From the NCBI GenBank assembly GCA_009869945.1, contig WIXG01000147.1:112261-176260 (forward strand): 64,000 nt of DNA, in the 5' to 3' direction. Origin of the DNA: Mesaphorura yosii (taxonomy: Eukaryota; Arthropoda; Collembola; Poduromorpha; Tullbergiidae). A model generated the notes under the pieces. It searched no databases, had not been told where the DNA came from, and saw only the letters and a program-made list of their open reading frames with translations. The translations under genes and the position numbers were made by a program. The first letter of the stretch is position 1. Each line of letters begins with the position of its first letter. Shown here in pieces: positions 13,601-26,246 of the stretch.

Positions 13601-16600
13601 TCTCTTGAGACTTTTCTTTTCAGCATCCAGCGGCTATGCTCCTCACAAAGGCAAGCAGGGAACTAATCCTGTGTGTACTTTTTGGCTTAGGACAGACTGC
13701 GACTGCTGCATTGCAGTAGCAGGCTCAGCAGGGCATGGACCATGCATCAGAAAATGAATGAAAATGACATATCTCGAAGCAATTAGTAAGAATCACGACA
13801 TGTGATCTGTGATGAATCGTCCTTTCACACGCCATGTGATGCCATGCAAAGCATGTCACGACTTTCACACGACACTGAACTGTTCGCAGATGCAGAGTTC
13901 AACTGAATCTGTAATCTAGAATCTGTCACTTAATTTGCACCCTGACTAATGGCAATGGCAAATTATGAATGCACAGTTTCTTAACCTTCGTCCGTCATCA
14001 GATTTTATTGGGTGTCAGAGCTCATCTCTGCATGCGATAACACGACCTCGACTTTGTTTTTCTCGCCTCGACTGCTCTGATAACAAAAATGGCAATAAAT
14101 TAGAATTCTGCAGCGCTTTCTGCTGAACAAAGAAAACCAAAGTATTGCTATTATTCGCCAAGTGTGATTTTGTTACACAAAAATATCGCATGGTCGCCGC
14201 CGTCTGCGACACGAAGAATAGTTAAATGTGTTTGTAGTTACAAAAGGTCAGCAGGGAGTCCGTGCATGAAATGGATGCAGAAACTGATGCTGACGCTGGA
14301 TGATGTTCATTAGCTTGAGTATGAAAGGGCAACAGTGAGTCGAGTTGCTTACGTCCGCGGCGGCACGGCACGGCGGCGTCTGTCTTCTTGTATTAATCCC
14401 TCGCTTCTCGTTTGCCTAAGCAGTTATGACATTATTAATTTATTTTGATGGGCACTCATTCTGCTCCTGCCTGCCTGCTTCTTTGTGGCGCTTCTCTTCA
14501 TGAAGACAGATCGCCAAGCCAAAGCCCATCCGCGCAGCAGTCACGGTCATTATCATTGCTAAATTGTTATTGATCCTCGCCCAACGATTAAAAAGGTCTT
14601 GCAGAATTATAACGCAGACCGTTGCAAATTATCAGGATCAAGTTCAGCTGCAGCCCAAAAATTCATCCATATAAAGCACAGTTTATTATGTCGTATAACA
14701 TGCGCAAACAGACACAAAGTAATTTCAACTCGCCGAGTTCATAAATCTTTCCTACAACGGCAGAATGAAGTTGATTGCAAAAACCAAAATCAAGTTTCCC
14801 AAGAATTATGGCTATTGGATTCCAAAATTATGCGAGCGTTCAATCTCGAACTCAAAGGGACTGCACAAGCTGCATGCAGTAATGATATACTATTATTATT
14901 ATTATGCAAATAATTATATACGTGTCTGCCACTCATTGTTCTGTTCTGTTCACTGAACCAAATTAAAAACGAAGCGATGATGGAAGCAGAGATCAGAAAC
15001 AGGAACAACCACTTTTTGCACTGCCACTGCCAAGGCGAAGCTCTTGAACATCGCTCTTGTTCGCTTTAATTAATCTGGAATATGGAAATCCCGGCCACGC
15101 CAAATGGCCAAATATCGAGAATTTTCTTTTGCGAGACGACAGTTTGAGTTGACGTCTGCTTTCGATTTCGTTGGCGACTCGCTTCGCTTCTCCTTTGATA
15201 TTTTGCAAAGTTTCATATGAGCCATTTGTTGTACTTTATCTGCGTGTAAAATCAGAAAATCACGGCCGTAATTGGAATGGTTTTGACCACAAAGTACATG
15301 ATTCACATTGACGCACAAGCCACAAGATTTCCGCAGAGATGGTGATGATGATGGAGTTAGGTACAAGATCCAGTTTTTTCCACCCTATTCCTTTTTGCTA
15401 TTTGTTTTAATCTGCGTGTGAAATCGGTGCTCACGACTGAACAACATTTTTATTAATTGACCTTTAACATTTATTACCGTAAGGATAAATAATGTACTGT
15501 GCTGTGGATGAGCGGACGCATTCTTCAAATTACACGCAACAAACTCTTTTGCTCATGGAAATCACGTTCCTTTCGTACGCTGGCTGTGCTGGCGTGGCTT
15601 TTTGCGTTAGCTGTCAATAATGACTCGTTTCACACTTATAATTAGTTTACAGCCCTCGCCATTATCGTTGTGGTTGAGTTTAATTAATAGTACATTTTTA
15701 AAACCAGGATACAAAAGCGTTATTTTACTTTTCCCAAAAAGGCGTGTCTCGTGCAGCGGGCGAATGCCGCAGTTTTTATAATTGCAATTTCCTGTAATTG
15801 CATCGGAATTCGCAATCGCATTTCGCCAGGAAAGCATTGCTGTGTTGCAATTAAATTTAATGCCAAAACTCGAGTGTACGAATTTAAACTTTCTCTCTCA
15901 CGATTTTGACAGGTTAATGAAGGTTTTGAACTTTCATGGGGAAGTGGCGTGCCTCAGCTTTTTGAGATGGAAGTGTAGTTTTGTTCAAACATGCTGTAAT
16001 TTAGTTAAATTGCAACTGGCTATTAGCATGACGAGAGACTGATGCGTGGTGGATTTAAAACTAGTAATTGCAGGCAGAGCATTATCATGATAAAAAGATC
16101 ATGATTAAAGGGGATGATAGTCACTAATTCCACAGGCAGAGTTTGAATTGCTGAAAACTTCGGAATCTTCTTACCGAGAAATTCATCTTATTATAGTTGG
16201 TACTATTTTTTAAGTGGCATGCACGGGATCGTGCTGAAAATGATGACGGGTTTATGATCACTTGTCTTTTAACATTGCTTAGTTGAGCAAAGAACGTGCC
16301 CTACACAACGTTTACACTCATGGTTTAATTTTACGCATATTTGCAAAAAGCTCCAGATTTAACAACCAGAAAATTATTGTACGCGAACGACATGGTAAAG
16401 TATTAAGCTCAGCAATCAGTTTTGTCGTGTTTGCAAAGAATAAATACGTCTCGTGTGTGGTACACTTAAGATGCGATAATCTTGGATAAACATGTTTACG
16501 CTTTACACTCCGACCCGTGCCATACAGCAGTGTTTGCTTACTGGTTAAGAAAACAAACATTAAGCGAGTAGCGAGTGAATTGTGGATGAGAGGTTTTTTA

Positions 16601-19600
16601 CGATCTGTTCACTGTTAGAAATATGGTGCATGAAATTAGACTCGTCTAGGCTTTTACCTCGTTGAGCCACGGCCACGTGCACGCACGAGTGAATATTATG
16701 CCTATTATGAATCGGAGCCATAAATTTACGCTGTGAAAGAGATTTGGGAGAAATGAAAAGTGAAAGAATAAAGCGAGTCGCGGCAAAATTTCATCTTCTG
16801 CACCATTTCACGAACAACATGCTTCTTCAAGGCCTTAATATTTGCTGAAGAGGCTATTTAAATTTTCATACGAGATTTTACTGTTACTGCGTGCAAGTGC
16901 CCGTGCCCGTAATCCAGGCTACCATGGACAGGTTGGAGTTTCCACGGTCTAGAGAAAATTTACAGCTTCCCGTTTAGTTTTAATGACTTGAAGGGCCTTG
17001 TGAATATGAATATGAAATTGTATGTAAAATATGCAGTCTAGTCCGAGCGGTCCCAAAAGAGCAGGGTGGTACGGGCGGGAAAGAAAGTTAGAAGCAGCTA
17101 AAGCTGAAACTGGAGGAAGTTTATGGTTGTAATTGAAATTTTGTGGACCCAAGAGAAAGAACCACGTGAGTCTTATTTAAATTCTGCACGGACACTCCGT
17201 GGCTTTGTTCATTAGCGCCCGTGATCAAATTAATGTACGTTAATGAATGAAACAAGTCAATAACGATCTTTTGCGGAGATTATGCTAATGTCTTAACTAC
17301 TTTCAAGCTAGTATGGATTAAACGCTACAAACTGTAAAGTGAATACTTAATGCCTTTTGTACTCTTGCCACATTGCCGCGTTCACGTTTATAGCCCCACT
17401 CTTGAAGTCGAGTCATAAAATTTGTCAAATGTTTTATCGACCGTGTATCGCAACTCAGCACATGTGGGCATGTCACTGGCCGAATGGTCTTTGTGGACTT
17501 GTCCTTGTACCAACGCACATAAATTGCACCTGTTTACTACACTATCATGTGCACGGTTGGAGATGACGGCAGATGTGAATGATGATCATGACAAAGATAA
17601 TAGCATTTTCATGAACTAGACTTACCATAAGCAGTTCTCGTCGTAGCGGCGACCAAAAGCAGTAGCAACATTGTTACAGATGTAGACAATGTAGATGGAA
17701 GTGAACTTGGCTGTAAAATGGTCTCCATTTTGACGTTCGTTCAGGTTGTTGGATTTTTTGGATGTGGATCTTGAACTTTTTACGACTCTTTTCTTTGCTG
17801 ACTCGTCGGTCTTCTTATTGTCTTGGGATGAAGATTACGATGAGGTTCCCATGATTATCTATTCTTATGTCCAAGTGCAGATTTACGATAGCGCCTGGGA
17901 ATAATTTATAGAGTTGACGGTCACTGTCGCCGCGTCGAGAAACGAGATCGCAAATCAACCCTGAACTGTCACCAAGATCTGTGTGCACGAGCGTAACTCA
18001 AAATTGGCGAGGACAATGATCAATGCAGGTGGGCTGCCACACAAACCTCTGTCCTGTCTATTTCAGATCAATTCGAATTAAATCGTCACGTTCAAAGCTC
18101 AAGCTGGTCTTATGCTAATTTGTCGTTTTCCTCTTCTGATGCTTACGCTTGGGTAGAATCCCTGTTTTCATGCGTCTGTCGATGTTGATCGATCACTGGG
18201 AATGATAAGATAAGAACCGTAAAGAAAGACCAGCGTCAGAGAACATGTTGAGTTGTCGATGTGGACGTGACATTGACGTTGATGCGGGCATTCGCTTTGT
18301 TTTTCATGGAAAAGATGAACTATAAACACAGTTAACACATAATTGCCGAGGTAAAACGAGCAGTGAGCCCGGCGAGCAGATAAAGGTAACGATTCAAGAG
18401 TTAAAGGTCTCCAAGATGAGATTTTCTCGCGCTGCACTGCCCGCAAACGGCACTGGTCGATGAATTTTATAACACTTTCAACCTTTTGACCTCAGCTATC
18501 GGCTATCATCTTTAATGTGCTTCTCATCACTAGACTGATCAGTGATATGCGTCGGTTATGTAACGTTAAACACGAGAGCGAACAGCGAGCGTCTCGAGTA
18601 AGAAATGAGACGCGTCAAAGTTGAAACCAGAGTACTATACACGAGTTCTTGTGTACGCTTCAGAGGCTGGAGTGCCACTGAATGGGAACGAGTTGTTTCT
18701 CTGCTTGTGTTGGTCGTGCCGTGAGCCGCCATGTAACCGTGCGTGATCCGCAATGAATTGAAACGGCTCTGAGCTGAACTTTTGTCCGTGTACCGTGCAA
18801 TTGTTTATGTTAACTTGTATCAATTTTTTGCAATGTTGATCCGTTCTCAGCTCGAGTGGAAATGCAGCGTCAGGCTTGTATTATCTGTCCCAATTCCAAT
18901 ACACGTGCGATGTCTGATATGATTGAAATACTAAAATTCCAGACTCTTGTTTTGATCTGACAGGTCGCGTGTTGTGTATTAAGGAGAAATATCAGTGGTG
19001 AATCGGTGAATCCATGCATAATCTGAATCACAGTTGGATATTTAATTTACAAACGCGGCGGTGGTGCATCGTGCCCAGTACAATGTGAGAGCTTGTTTTC
19101 CTTCCTAAAAACGAGAGGATTTGCGTGAAATGCGAGTAATGCAATGAAAAAAGCGAGATTGGAAAAGCTGTCCATTAGAAATGCATGTAACATGTGGTAC
19201 CAGATGAAAATGGGACTTGTTTCTCGGTTATAGCTGTTGCCGCATTACTCTTATCTTTTATCATATCATGGACATGAATCACGACTCCCCGGGAGCCCAT
19301 GTAATGATGAAGTTGTAAATTAAACCGCAAATTGCAAATGCGTTATAAGCATGAATCCGTGTTCATAGTAAAGTGCACAGGGGCAAGACTATGCTGGACA
19401 TGGCGCAATGTAGCAGGGATATGATAACCCGGAAGATTAGAATTGCAATGAGCACATGATTAAAATCTAACTCCAGGTCCGGGATTCAAATTCCAGAATT
19501 GAATCTTTTGGGCTCGAATTAATCATTGAAACACTACAAAAGGTATGACGTCAGTATCAGTGACCTCTGCATTGAATTGACAAGCAGAGTTCAACAAATT

Positions 19601-22600
19601 CCCCATGCCTGCTTCTCTGCATGCGTCTTCATGACGCTCATGACTGTAATTCAATTAAAACCTTAATGTAATTAACAAGCAGAATGTAGGATTTTTGTGC
19701 AAAGTCGTTAAGCATTACATTAACATAACATTACGCACATGTCCCAACAAATTACCCGTGCGCGTTACAAATCAACCAAGATTTCTGACATTAACGGCTG
19801 TTTGTCGTAGAAAGCTACGTGGAGATGATTTACGTCAATAGGTTGAGTTCCTCCTGAAATATTAAATGCCAAAAATGTCTTGCGAATATTACATTTCATT
19901 TCGTACGTGCCTCTTTTGCTGCGCCACGCAGCGGTGTAATGTACCCTCGAGTCCTGTTTAATATCCGCTGGATTTTCATGATTTCAATAATAATTCGCTT
20001 GTGATGTGATGCGCTATGTAAACACAAGCACATTCATATTTATGAGTCGCTGCTGATTTGTGATTTTCTGCCCGTGCTTCTTACCTCATTTTCCTTTGTC
20101 GCTTGGCGCAACGCACGAGACGGCACTTCGGCAGCTGAATGACAGCCGTTGTGATATTTATTTGCTTTGCTCTGCTTTTATGATTACCATAAATCCCAAA
20201 TTACATTGTTGCTTCTTTACTTCGGCCTACTCCTCGAGGACAATACAAATATTAACTATTAAGGCGGTACATGGCTCAAACACAAGCACTGGCTCAACGC
20301 AATGCCGGCAGCGGTGTGATAAAAGGTGAAAGCCTGCCCGATCCTCAGCAAGTGTCTTTTGTGCTCTGCACATGTGCTTGCTGTACTCTATTGTGTTATC
20401 AAGTCAAAGAAAACAATTTCCATTCAAGGACTGTCCTCCCTGCCTGCCTACCATAATACAATAGCAGGATGTTCCTTTTGTCCTGCTCCGATTCTTATTC
20501 GCACAAGCCTTAAGTGGAATAATGCCGCTCGTGGCCAGAAATCATAATTGAAACAAAAGTCGGACCTTTTGGCTGGCTTGACAAGATGAATCCAACCTTG
20601 TCCCAGTTATGCGTATAATGGGCCTAAATATTTAATGTGCTCAGCAAGCTATAATTGAGTTGAGGACTTTAAAAAATCGGTGCGGTGGCATTCGCGAATG
20701 CGGCGCGCGTGCCTTTGTAGTTGCCGTCTATCACTCCAAAGTAAGAGAGCATGAGCATTTTGCAAAGCGAAATTCAATTTTCAACCTTGGAATTTCCAAT
20801 ATTTCTAGTTTAGCGGATGGCAGATTGAATTCAGGGCACGACAAAGGCGGCAGGCAGGACAGGTATATGATAAATTAACAACTCGTGGTGTGTGGAATGT
20901 AGAACAATAACAATGCTTCGGCTGCTCCTGCTTCAGTCCTCGCAATTTTTGACAGCACAATAACAGCCACGCTACTGGTACTACGGTGTTTAAGTGGGCC
21001 TTGGACGCAAACATAAACAGGAAGGCCGTATTTGACGGAAGCGTTTGCGAGCCTGTCAGATGTTCCGTTTCCACGTTCCTCCTCGCAGGCGCGAAGACAC
21101 TACAGACTGGCTCCATAATTTATCGCATGTCGGCATGACCTCAATTTCCGAGTCCTTGATCGTAAAAATCAAACCCTGAATATTCCTCAAGCCATTTCTG
21201 AAAGCAATTTCAAGTTGCGGGTAAAATGATACGCCTCCACCTGCCCTGCGTCTGCACTTGTTTTGACACTTGAGTTTGTTCCGATTTCCTCTTCCCTCAC
21301 TTGATGGAATTACTTAAAACTTAAAAAGCAGGCCTGGCCTGCTCCCTTCCTCCTTTGTTGGTGGAGACATTCTGTAATATTCATCTTTATCTCTCAAATC
21401 TTTAAATTACTTTTTCTTACGACTGCGACTCGGCCTTTTGTTGTCTCCTGAGAATTGTTTTGTTGTGGTGTGCTATTCAGACTGCGGTATGATGCTCAGG
21501 CTTATTTTATTAAAACGTCTAAATTATACAACAACGCTGGCTGCGCTTTTCCTAAATTATCGACCCGACCGCAGTGCGTAGATGTACCCGCTGATATTGA
21601 CACAAATCGAGGCAAGGGGTTGAAGTGAGGAAGAACAAGCCCGTTTGAAACAGGAACACTTAATTTAAAATTTAGTACCACGCCAAGCCGGGCCATTGTG
21701 ATGTGCTGCGGTTAATATTTCATACTACACGCACCAGTATCAGATTCCCTTGAGAAAACACTCACTTCGTCCTGGATTTAATAATAATGATCAGCTGCTA
21801 ATCCTGTTTCAAAGACAAGAGCAGCTCGAGCTCGAGAACTTGATTTTGGCTTGCTCGTGATGGTAATCCATCATTTTACCTGTACATTCTTGGCATGCAG
21901 ATTTCCATGCGAGATACGACATCATTAGCTATTAATCCATCTCATGTGAAAATCTCTGCGATTGTGAGCCGAAATATTTTCTCAGATCATCATCTGGTAG
22001 GAGACAAGTTGTTCGTTGAGTGGTGGAAGTAAATTGGATTTCATGGTTACGTTGGTGTAAAATTGCGCTGCGTGTGCATCCAGACGAGAGTCACAGAGGC
22101 ACGGCAGAATTCATTATTTACGAGTTTACGACAGAGAGCAACGCGTACATGCTAACTCATTAATTTAGGGTTGATTGTGCGTAACTTCTACTCGCCTCTC
22201 CGTTTGTTTGGCGGTCGGTAATGATAATAAATGAGAAAAGACAATAATTATGCGAGGGTGAATTTCATGAGTTCATGGCTTCATTCATTCCATCCATTCA
22301 CTGCTTGATTATTATATTGCGTTGCGTGGAACTGCGTTTAATTTAATGTGATCTGTGTTCATTGACTTGCCGGCTCGAAGGCGAAGGTTTAGCAGCGGAT
22401 GTCCAAATCACTGTCAATTACGAGTGCCATTGAACTTTCTGCCAATCCGCGAAAAGTTCTCTTTGTAGTACGTTTAGGTGAAAAACTTCTTCAGAGGGTA
22501 AAAAAGGATGTCAGCACCGAATAAGATTTTGCAGGCTCTGTTAACAAAATTCTGGGAATTGCGGCTCAGTAGCCTTGAAAAATGTTCCAGAGATCAGCAG

Positions 22601-25600
22601 AAGCAGAAACAGAAGGCCATAACTCCGGTTCACAGAAAATAAACCAATTTGGAAGGTCTACAGCGTAAAGTGAGTGTTGTCTGGAATTCGTATGACCTGA
22701 CTGACTGTGATGTAATGCAGCACAGCAGCCTTGCATTGTTGGTCTCTAGAGTCCTGGAACTTAGAACATATGCCCCGATTGCGAGTGTGACTTTTTCTTT
22801 TCTTTCGCCGTGCTCAAGCTCTATGAAGTCATTTCATTTGATGATGATGATTATAATCATTAGTGTCATATCATCATAATAGTATGGGGTAATGTTATTT
22901 GTGGAACTCTACCATGCATGGCACGGCACAGAGGAAAGACAAGGTACGAAGGAAAGGTTTAAGATAATAATTGGATTCGCTGTTTGTTTGCGTCCTTGAA
23001 ACTTTTACTTTTTACGACTACCGCCGCGACTATAAGAAATGTCGTGGACGGAAGAAAGTTAGCCGACAAAACTCGGTCGAGCCTAATTCCCTTTAAAATT
23101 GAATGGCGACTGACAATCCTGGAGCTGAAACTGCCACGCATTTAAATGATGATCGATACTTAGCCTTAGCCCAAGTAATGGCCCACATCCTTGTCGCAGT
23201 TTGCAAGACCGTGAGTGGAGAATGAATCTAATAAGAAAAAGGTACGACCTGTACAAGTTGGATTTAAACTGTCAATTTCATTGCGAGAGAAAATGTATAT
23301 TGTCACCAGAGAGCCATTCTTGCCAATTCCTTTACGTGAGCCGAGAGCATAAGGAAAAGAAATTTCCAAACTATTTTATGCTCTCCTGCAACTGGAAAAC
23401 AAGACACCATGGTCAAAGTCTGAAAGTTAAAAGGTAGAAAAATCTGAGAGCCGCTGTTTTTTCTTGTTTCCCGAATTTCAAAGTTTGCGTTGCAGTTGCC
23501 AGCATCGCGTGTCCAATAATCTTTACATGTCTCGGGCTTCCTCTGACGAAACACTTTCCGTGTGTTACTTTTGCAAGAAAAACGCTGTCCATTGTGCACG
23601 CATGGATGCAAAAACTTATTATTGTGCTTGGACTTGGAATTGATCTTCGATTTTTTCTACTTCGATATTTGTCGTGCTAAGCTGCAAAGCGTTAGAAGAA
23701 TTCTTGGATTGGAATTCGGTCGAATGTCAGTTCTAGTCCGTAGGATTAAAGTAAAGACTGCAATTCAGGATCCTCGTTCACGTGTGAAGTGAAAAATGCA
23801 AGACAATGAAAAAAGTATTTGCCCGATTCCGCGAAGTACGGCACAAAAGGATGTCCTGCTGTATTTATTTGGTCCGTGGACGTGACACTTTCGTGGGAAT
23901 TTTTGTAGAGCCAGCGTTTTATTTCCAGCAGAGTTGCCTCGCCTTCGCCTTGCTTAACTCATCTGCCGCATTTGACCCATTATTCCTCCGCGTCCTGGCG
24001 TGGGACGGAAGGAAAGGCGTAATGGTTCTTTGAGTCAACTGAGAAACTCGAGAGAATGGAGAAAGTGAATTAAAAGGTTCATGTGCACAATGTGCTTTGT
24101 ATTACGCTGCACTGCGTTAAAGTGAGAGTGGGATGATTCTTACTTTCCTCGTCCCGTCTAGGCGATGGGTCGTAGCATCTTCATCTCGTCCTTTTGTTGT
24201 CTTAATTTGTTGAATACGAGTAGGATGACCCGAACATGCAGAAACGGCAGTGGAGAATTACGTACTTTCTCTTTTATGAACAATGCTTCTTCTTCTTAAA
24301 AATAAAAGTGCAGGAATGAAATTCAGAATAACCTCGGTAGATTTCATTGTTCTTGGAAATGCCCATGCGGAAAATTTTATTTTCGTCTGCCAAGAATACG
24401 GGGAAGTTATTGCTGGACGCTCCCACAATTGTGCTTCCAACTCTTAATTGTATTAGACGACGGGTTCCGGATTGCGAGGTTTAAGGAATCAAGCTTAAAT
24501 ATTTAGAATGCAAATTAAAATTCTTATCACGATCAAAAGGAAGGAGGAAACGAAATACATTCGGTGTTTCTGAGTTCGGAAATCGGATTTCGAAGTTCAA
24601 CTCAAAGAACAAACGCCGAGTTGAGCATCATTCATTCATGTCGTTCGTGTAAACACCATCCATCTTGTCTTAATTCATTTCCCAACACTCTCCAGGCGTT
24701 TCACTTTCGAAGTCCTGGCAGACGAAGTTTAGTCTTCGCTACTCAGAGTTTCAGAGCTTAGATTTTCTATTTGCTGCTGGCATTGGCGGCAGAACACGCA
24801 GCATAAGTGATAAGTGAATGTGGCAGTTAGAAAGATTGCAAAGCTGTTGGAGATTTCTTCTCATGACATGTCTACTGCTTCGCATGTCGGTGGTGTCCTG
24901 GCATGCGTTGGCAGTGCTTCTAGAAAGAACCTTATATAAATTTTCATTTACGCTGACGGCTTCGTTCTGGAATTGCATGAAAAGTCCACGATTTATAAGA
25001 ATTAGGGATTCTTATGAAGGGTACCCTCATCTGAGGCTGATGAATTCTGCTGAAACGATCATGCAAATAGTTATTGCTGTTTAATTTATTATTTCGTGCC
25101 CCATTTTTAAACTATACTTCTGTACCTTACTTTGATTTGATTCCATTTGGAACAAAGTCTCATGAATTTTTAAGGCCGAGTTTGTTCCGATTTTAAACTT
25201 TTCGTTTTCTTGTTCTCTTTCCAGAAATTCGCTCGCATGGTGTTGGTTACTTTAATTTCTCCACCGACGACGCTGTCCGCCAGGAGCAAATACGCAATCT
25301 GAAGAAGATGACTGAACTCACCACCACAAGTCGAGCTCGCGTGAAACAAGAACGGAAAGAGAAGCAAAAACAGCTCAAAGAGAGATTGAAAAGGATTCGC
25401 CAGAGGAAACGAGCAAAGTTGGGATTACCATCCGAGGAAAGCGATCACGAAGAGAAGAGTGACGACAAGGACGAAGACGATGACGATGAGAAGTTGGAGG
25501 AGGCGAGCACGAGTAACCCTGAACCAGACGACGACGAGAAGGCCAGATCCATGAAGCAAAAACAAGTGAGAGCATGGGATTTCGGGAAACCTGGTGTGTA

Positions 25601-26138
25601 CGGTCCCAAGCCAATTAATTTTGATGAGTTGGATGAAAAATGGTTGCGAGACAAACGGTCGGAACGTCATAGAGAGTTTGCACCGCCAGCCCTGTACAGC
25701 CAAGGCAGCAACATCAACCCACGAAGAACACCCGGTGGCTCAGCCTCAACGTCTGCCTCAAGTTCAAGTTCCAGCACGGGCGCCATGTATCCGAATTTTC
25801 TGAAGGGTAAAACTCTGGAAGCGAAACCACGACCACAGCAAAAGGTGTATGAGCCGCTGGCATCAAACAGCAGACCACAACAGCCGCCACAAAGGATACA
25901 AGATGAATTACCTTCGCCGAGTGATGAAGCCGACGAAGACTGGAAACGAAGTGAAGCCAGAAAACGGGCGGAGATCCCACCTCCACCGACTTTTGACTAC
26001 TATCATGGTGGAAGCACTGCACCTAAGCGTGGAAAGCCCATGGATGAAGAGGCGATTGCGGAGGCTGTCACGATGGGCTTGAGGAACTTGAAAAAGAAGT
26101 TGGACAATTCAGAATCTGGACCTGATGCGTCAAATTAA
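4665..26138 (+). CDS. CCDC174: CCDC174, coiled-coil nuclear protein (exon-junction-complex associated)
   Basis: Four exons, 4665-4703, 4861-5060, 5130-5575 and 25225-26138, join in frame with GT-AG borders to 532 residues. Conserved blocks match animal CCDC174: SSLVELKAE at the second exon start, LEEKAKLYDKM, LVDFQRKVID, DSLGRTRRC, and, after the long intron, GVGYFNFS. These are followed by a Lys/Arg/Glu helix rich in KQERKEK-type repeats, an acidic tract, and a tail with a conserved EFAPP block. Human CCDC174 is nuclear and linked to exon-junction-complex components; that role is taken from the family. The odd feature is the third intron, 5576-25224 (19,649 nt), while the other two are 157 and 69 nt. 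It contains a whole gene on the other strand. AATAAA follows at 26211-26216. Confidence 0.93.
5576..8916. other. 5' part of the giant CCDC174 intron, no gene seen
   Basis: The interval starts at the GTAAGT donor. Frames such as plus 6716-6961, plus 6962-7270 and plus 7556-7870 have no recognisable domain or paired splice sites. From about 8050 onward it holds the presumed 3' flank of the nested Ly6 gene. Confidence 0.5.
8917..17728 (-). CDS. Ly6/uPAR-type three-finger, putatively GPI-anchored protein, nested antisense in the CCDC174 intron
   Basis: Three minus-strand exons, 17626-17728, 10387-10701 and 8917-9407, join in frame (both introns phase 1) to 302 residues. Residues 1-34 form a signal peptide with a Leu-rich core (MLLLLLVAA). 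Residues 78-172 hold ten cysteines at 78, 81, 106, 127, 134, 147, 155, 164, 166 and 171. They start with C-x2-C and end with CYCTGSLCN, the closing C-N signature of Ly6/LU domains. A disordered acidic and Ser/Pro-rich linker (about 185-275) follows. A small-residue site and hydrophobic tail (SGAVAAI to the stop) then look like a GPI signal. Arthropod relatives such as Quiver/Sleepless modulate channels or receptors at the cell surface, but I cannot assign the ortholog. Intron 1 is about 6.9 kb and intron 2 about 1.0 kb. Confidence 0.88.
9408..10386. other. Intron 2 of the nested Ly6-type gene
   Basis: It is bounded on the minus strand by GTGAGT at 10386 and CTCCAG at 9408. Nothing else is supported in it. 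Confidence 0.75.
10702..17625. other. Intron 1 of the nested Ly6-type gene; no further gene seen
   Basis: A 6.9-kb stretch with only short unsupported frames. It is rich in TTAATTA-type words (for example near 12243, 15067 and 15680) and in ATTA/TAAT motifs, and it has a short TTA microsatellite near 14890. It may carry enhancers for the nested gene, but that is inference from length and position. Confidence 0.5.
17729..25224. other. 3' part of the giant CCDC174 intron, upstream of the nested Ly6-type gene; gene-free
   Basis: This is 7.5 kb without any frame that shows a domain or a consistent pair of splice sites. It would contain the promoter of the nested minus-strand gene just above 17728. 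A GATGATGAT-type simple repeat lies near 22843. The acceptor TTTCCAG is at 25218-25224. Confidence 0.5.
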
Positions 26139-26179
26139 TCAAATATTAACTAATCATTACAAAATGTTCGTTGAAGAGA

Positions 26180-26185
26180 TTTATT
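26180..26185 (-). terminator. Polyadenylation signal of CRCP (AATAAA on minus strand)
   Basis: TTTATT on the plus strand lies 62 bp beyond the CRCP stop. It falls before the CCDC174 signal, so the two 3' untranslated regions overlap in antisense. Confidence 0.6.
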
Positions 26186-26210
26186 TTACAAAGTTAATAG
26201 AAAGGTTCAT

Positions 26211-26216
26211 AATAAA
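26211..26216 (+). terminator. Polyadenylation signal AATAAA of CCDC174
   Basis: It lies 73 bp after the CCDC174 stop and only about 30 bp before the CRCP stop codon on the opposite strand. Confidence 0.7.
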
Positions 26217-26246
26217 GGAGTGCTAAACAAATGAACGTGTCATTAA

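Noticed and set aside
19400-19520. Possible tRNA because of a T-loop-like GATTCAAATTCC word
   Set aside because: The word does not sit in a proper T-arm, and no acceptor stem, D-arm or anticodon arm can be folded around it.
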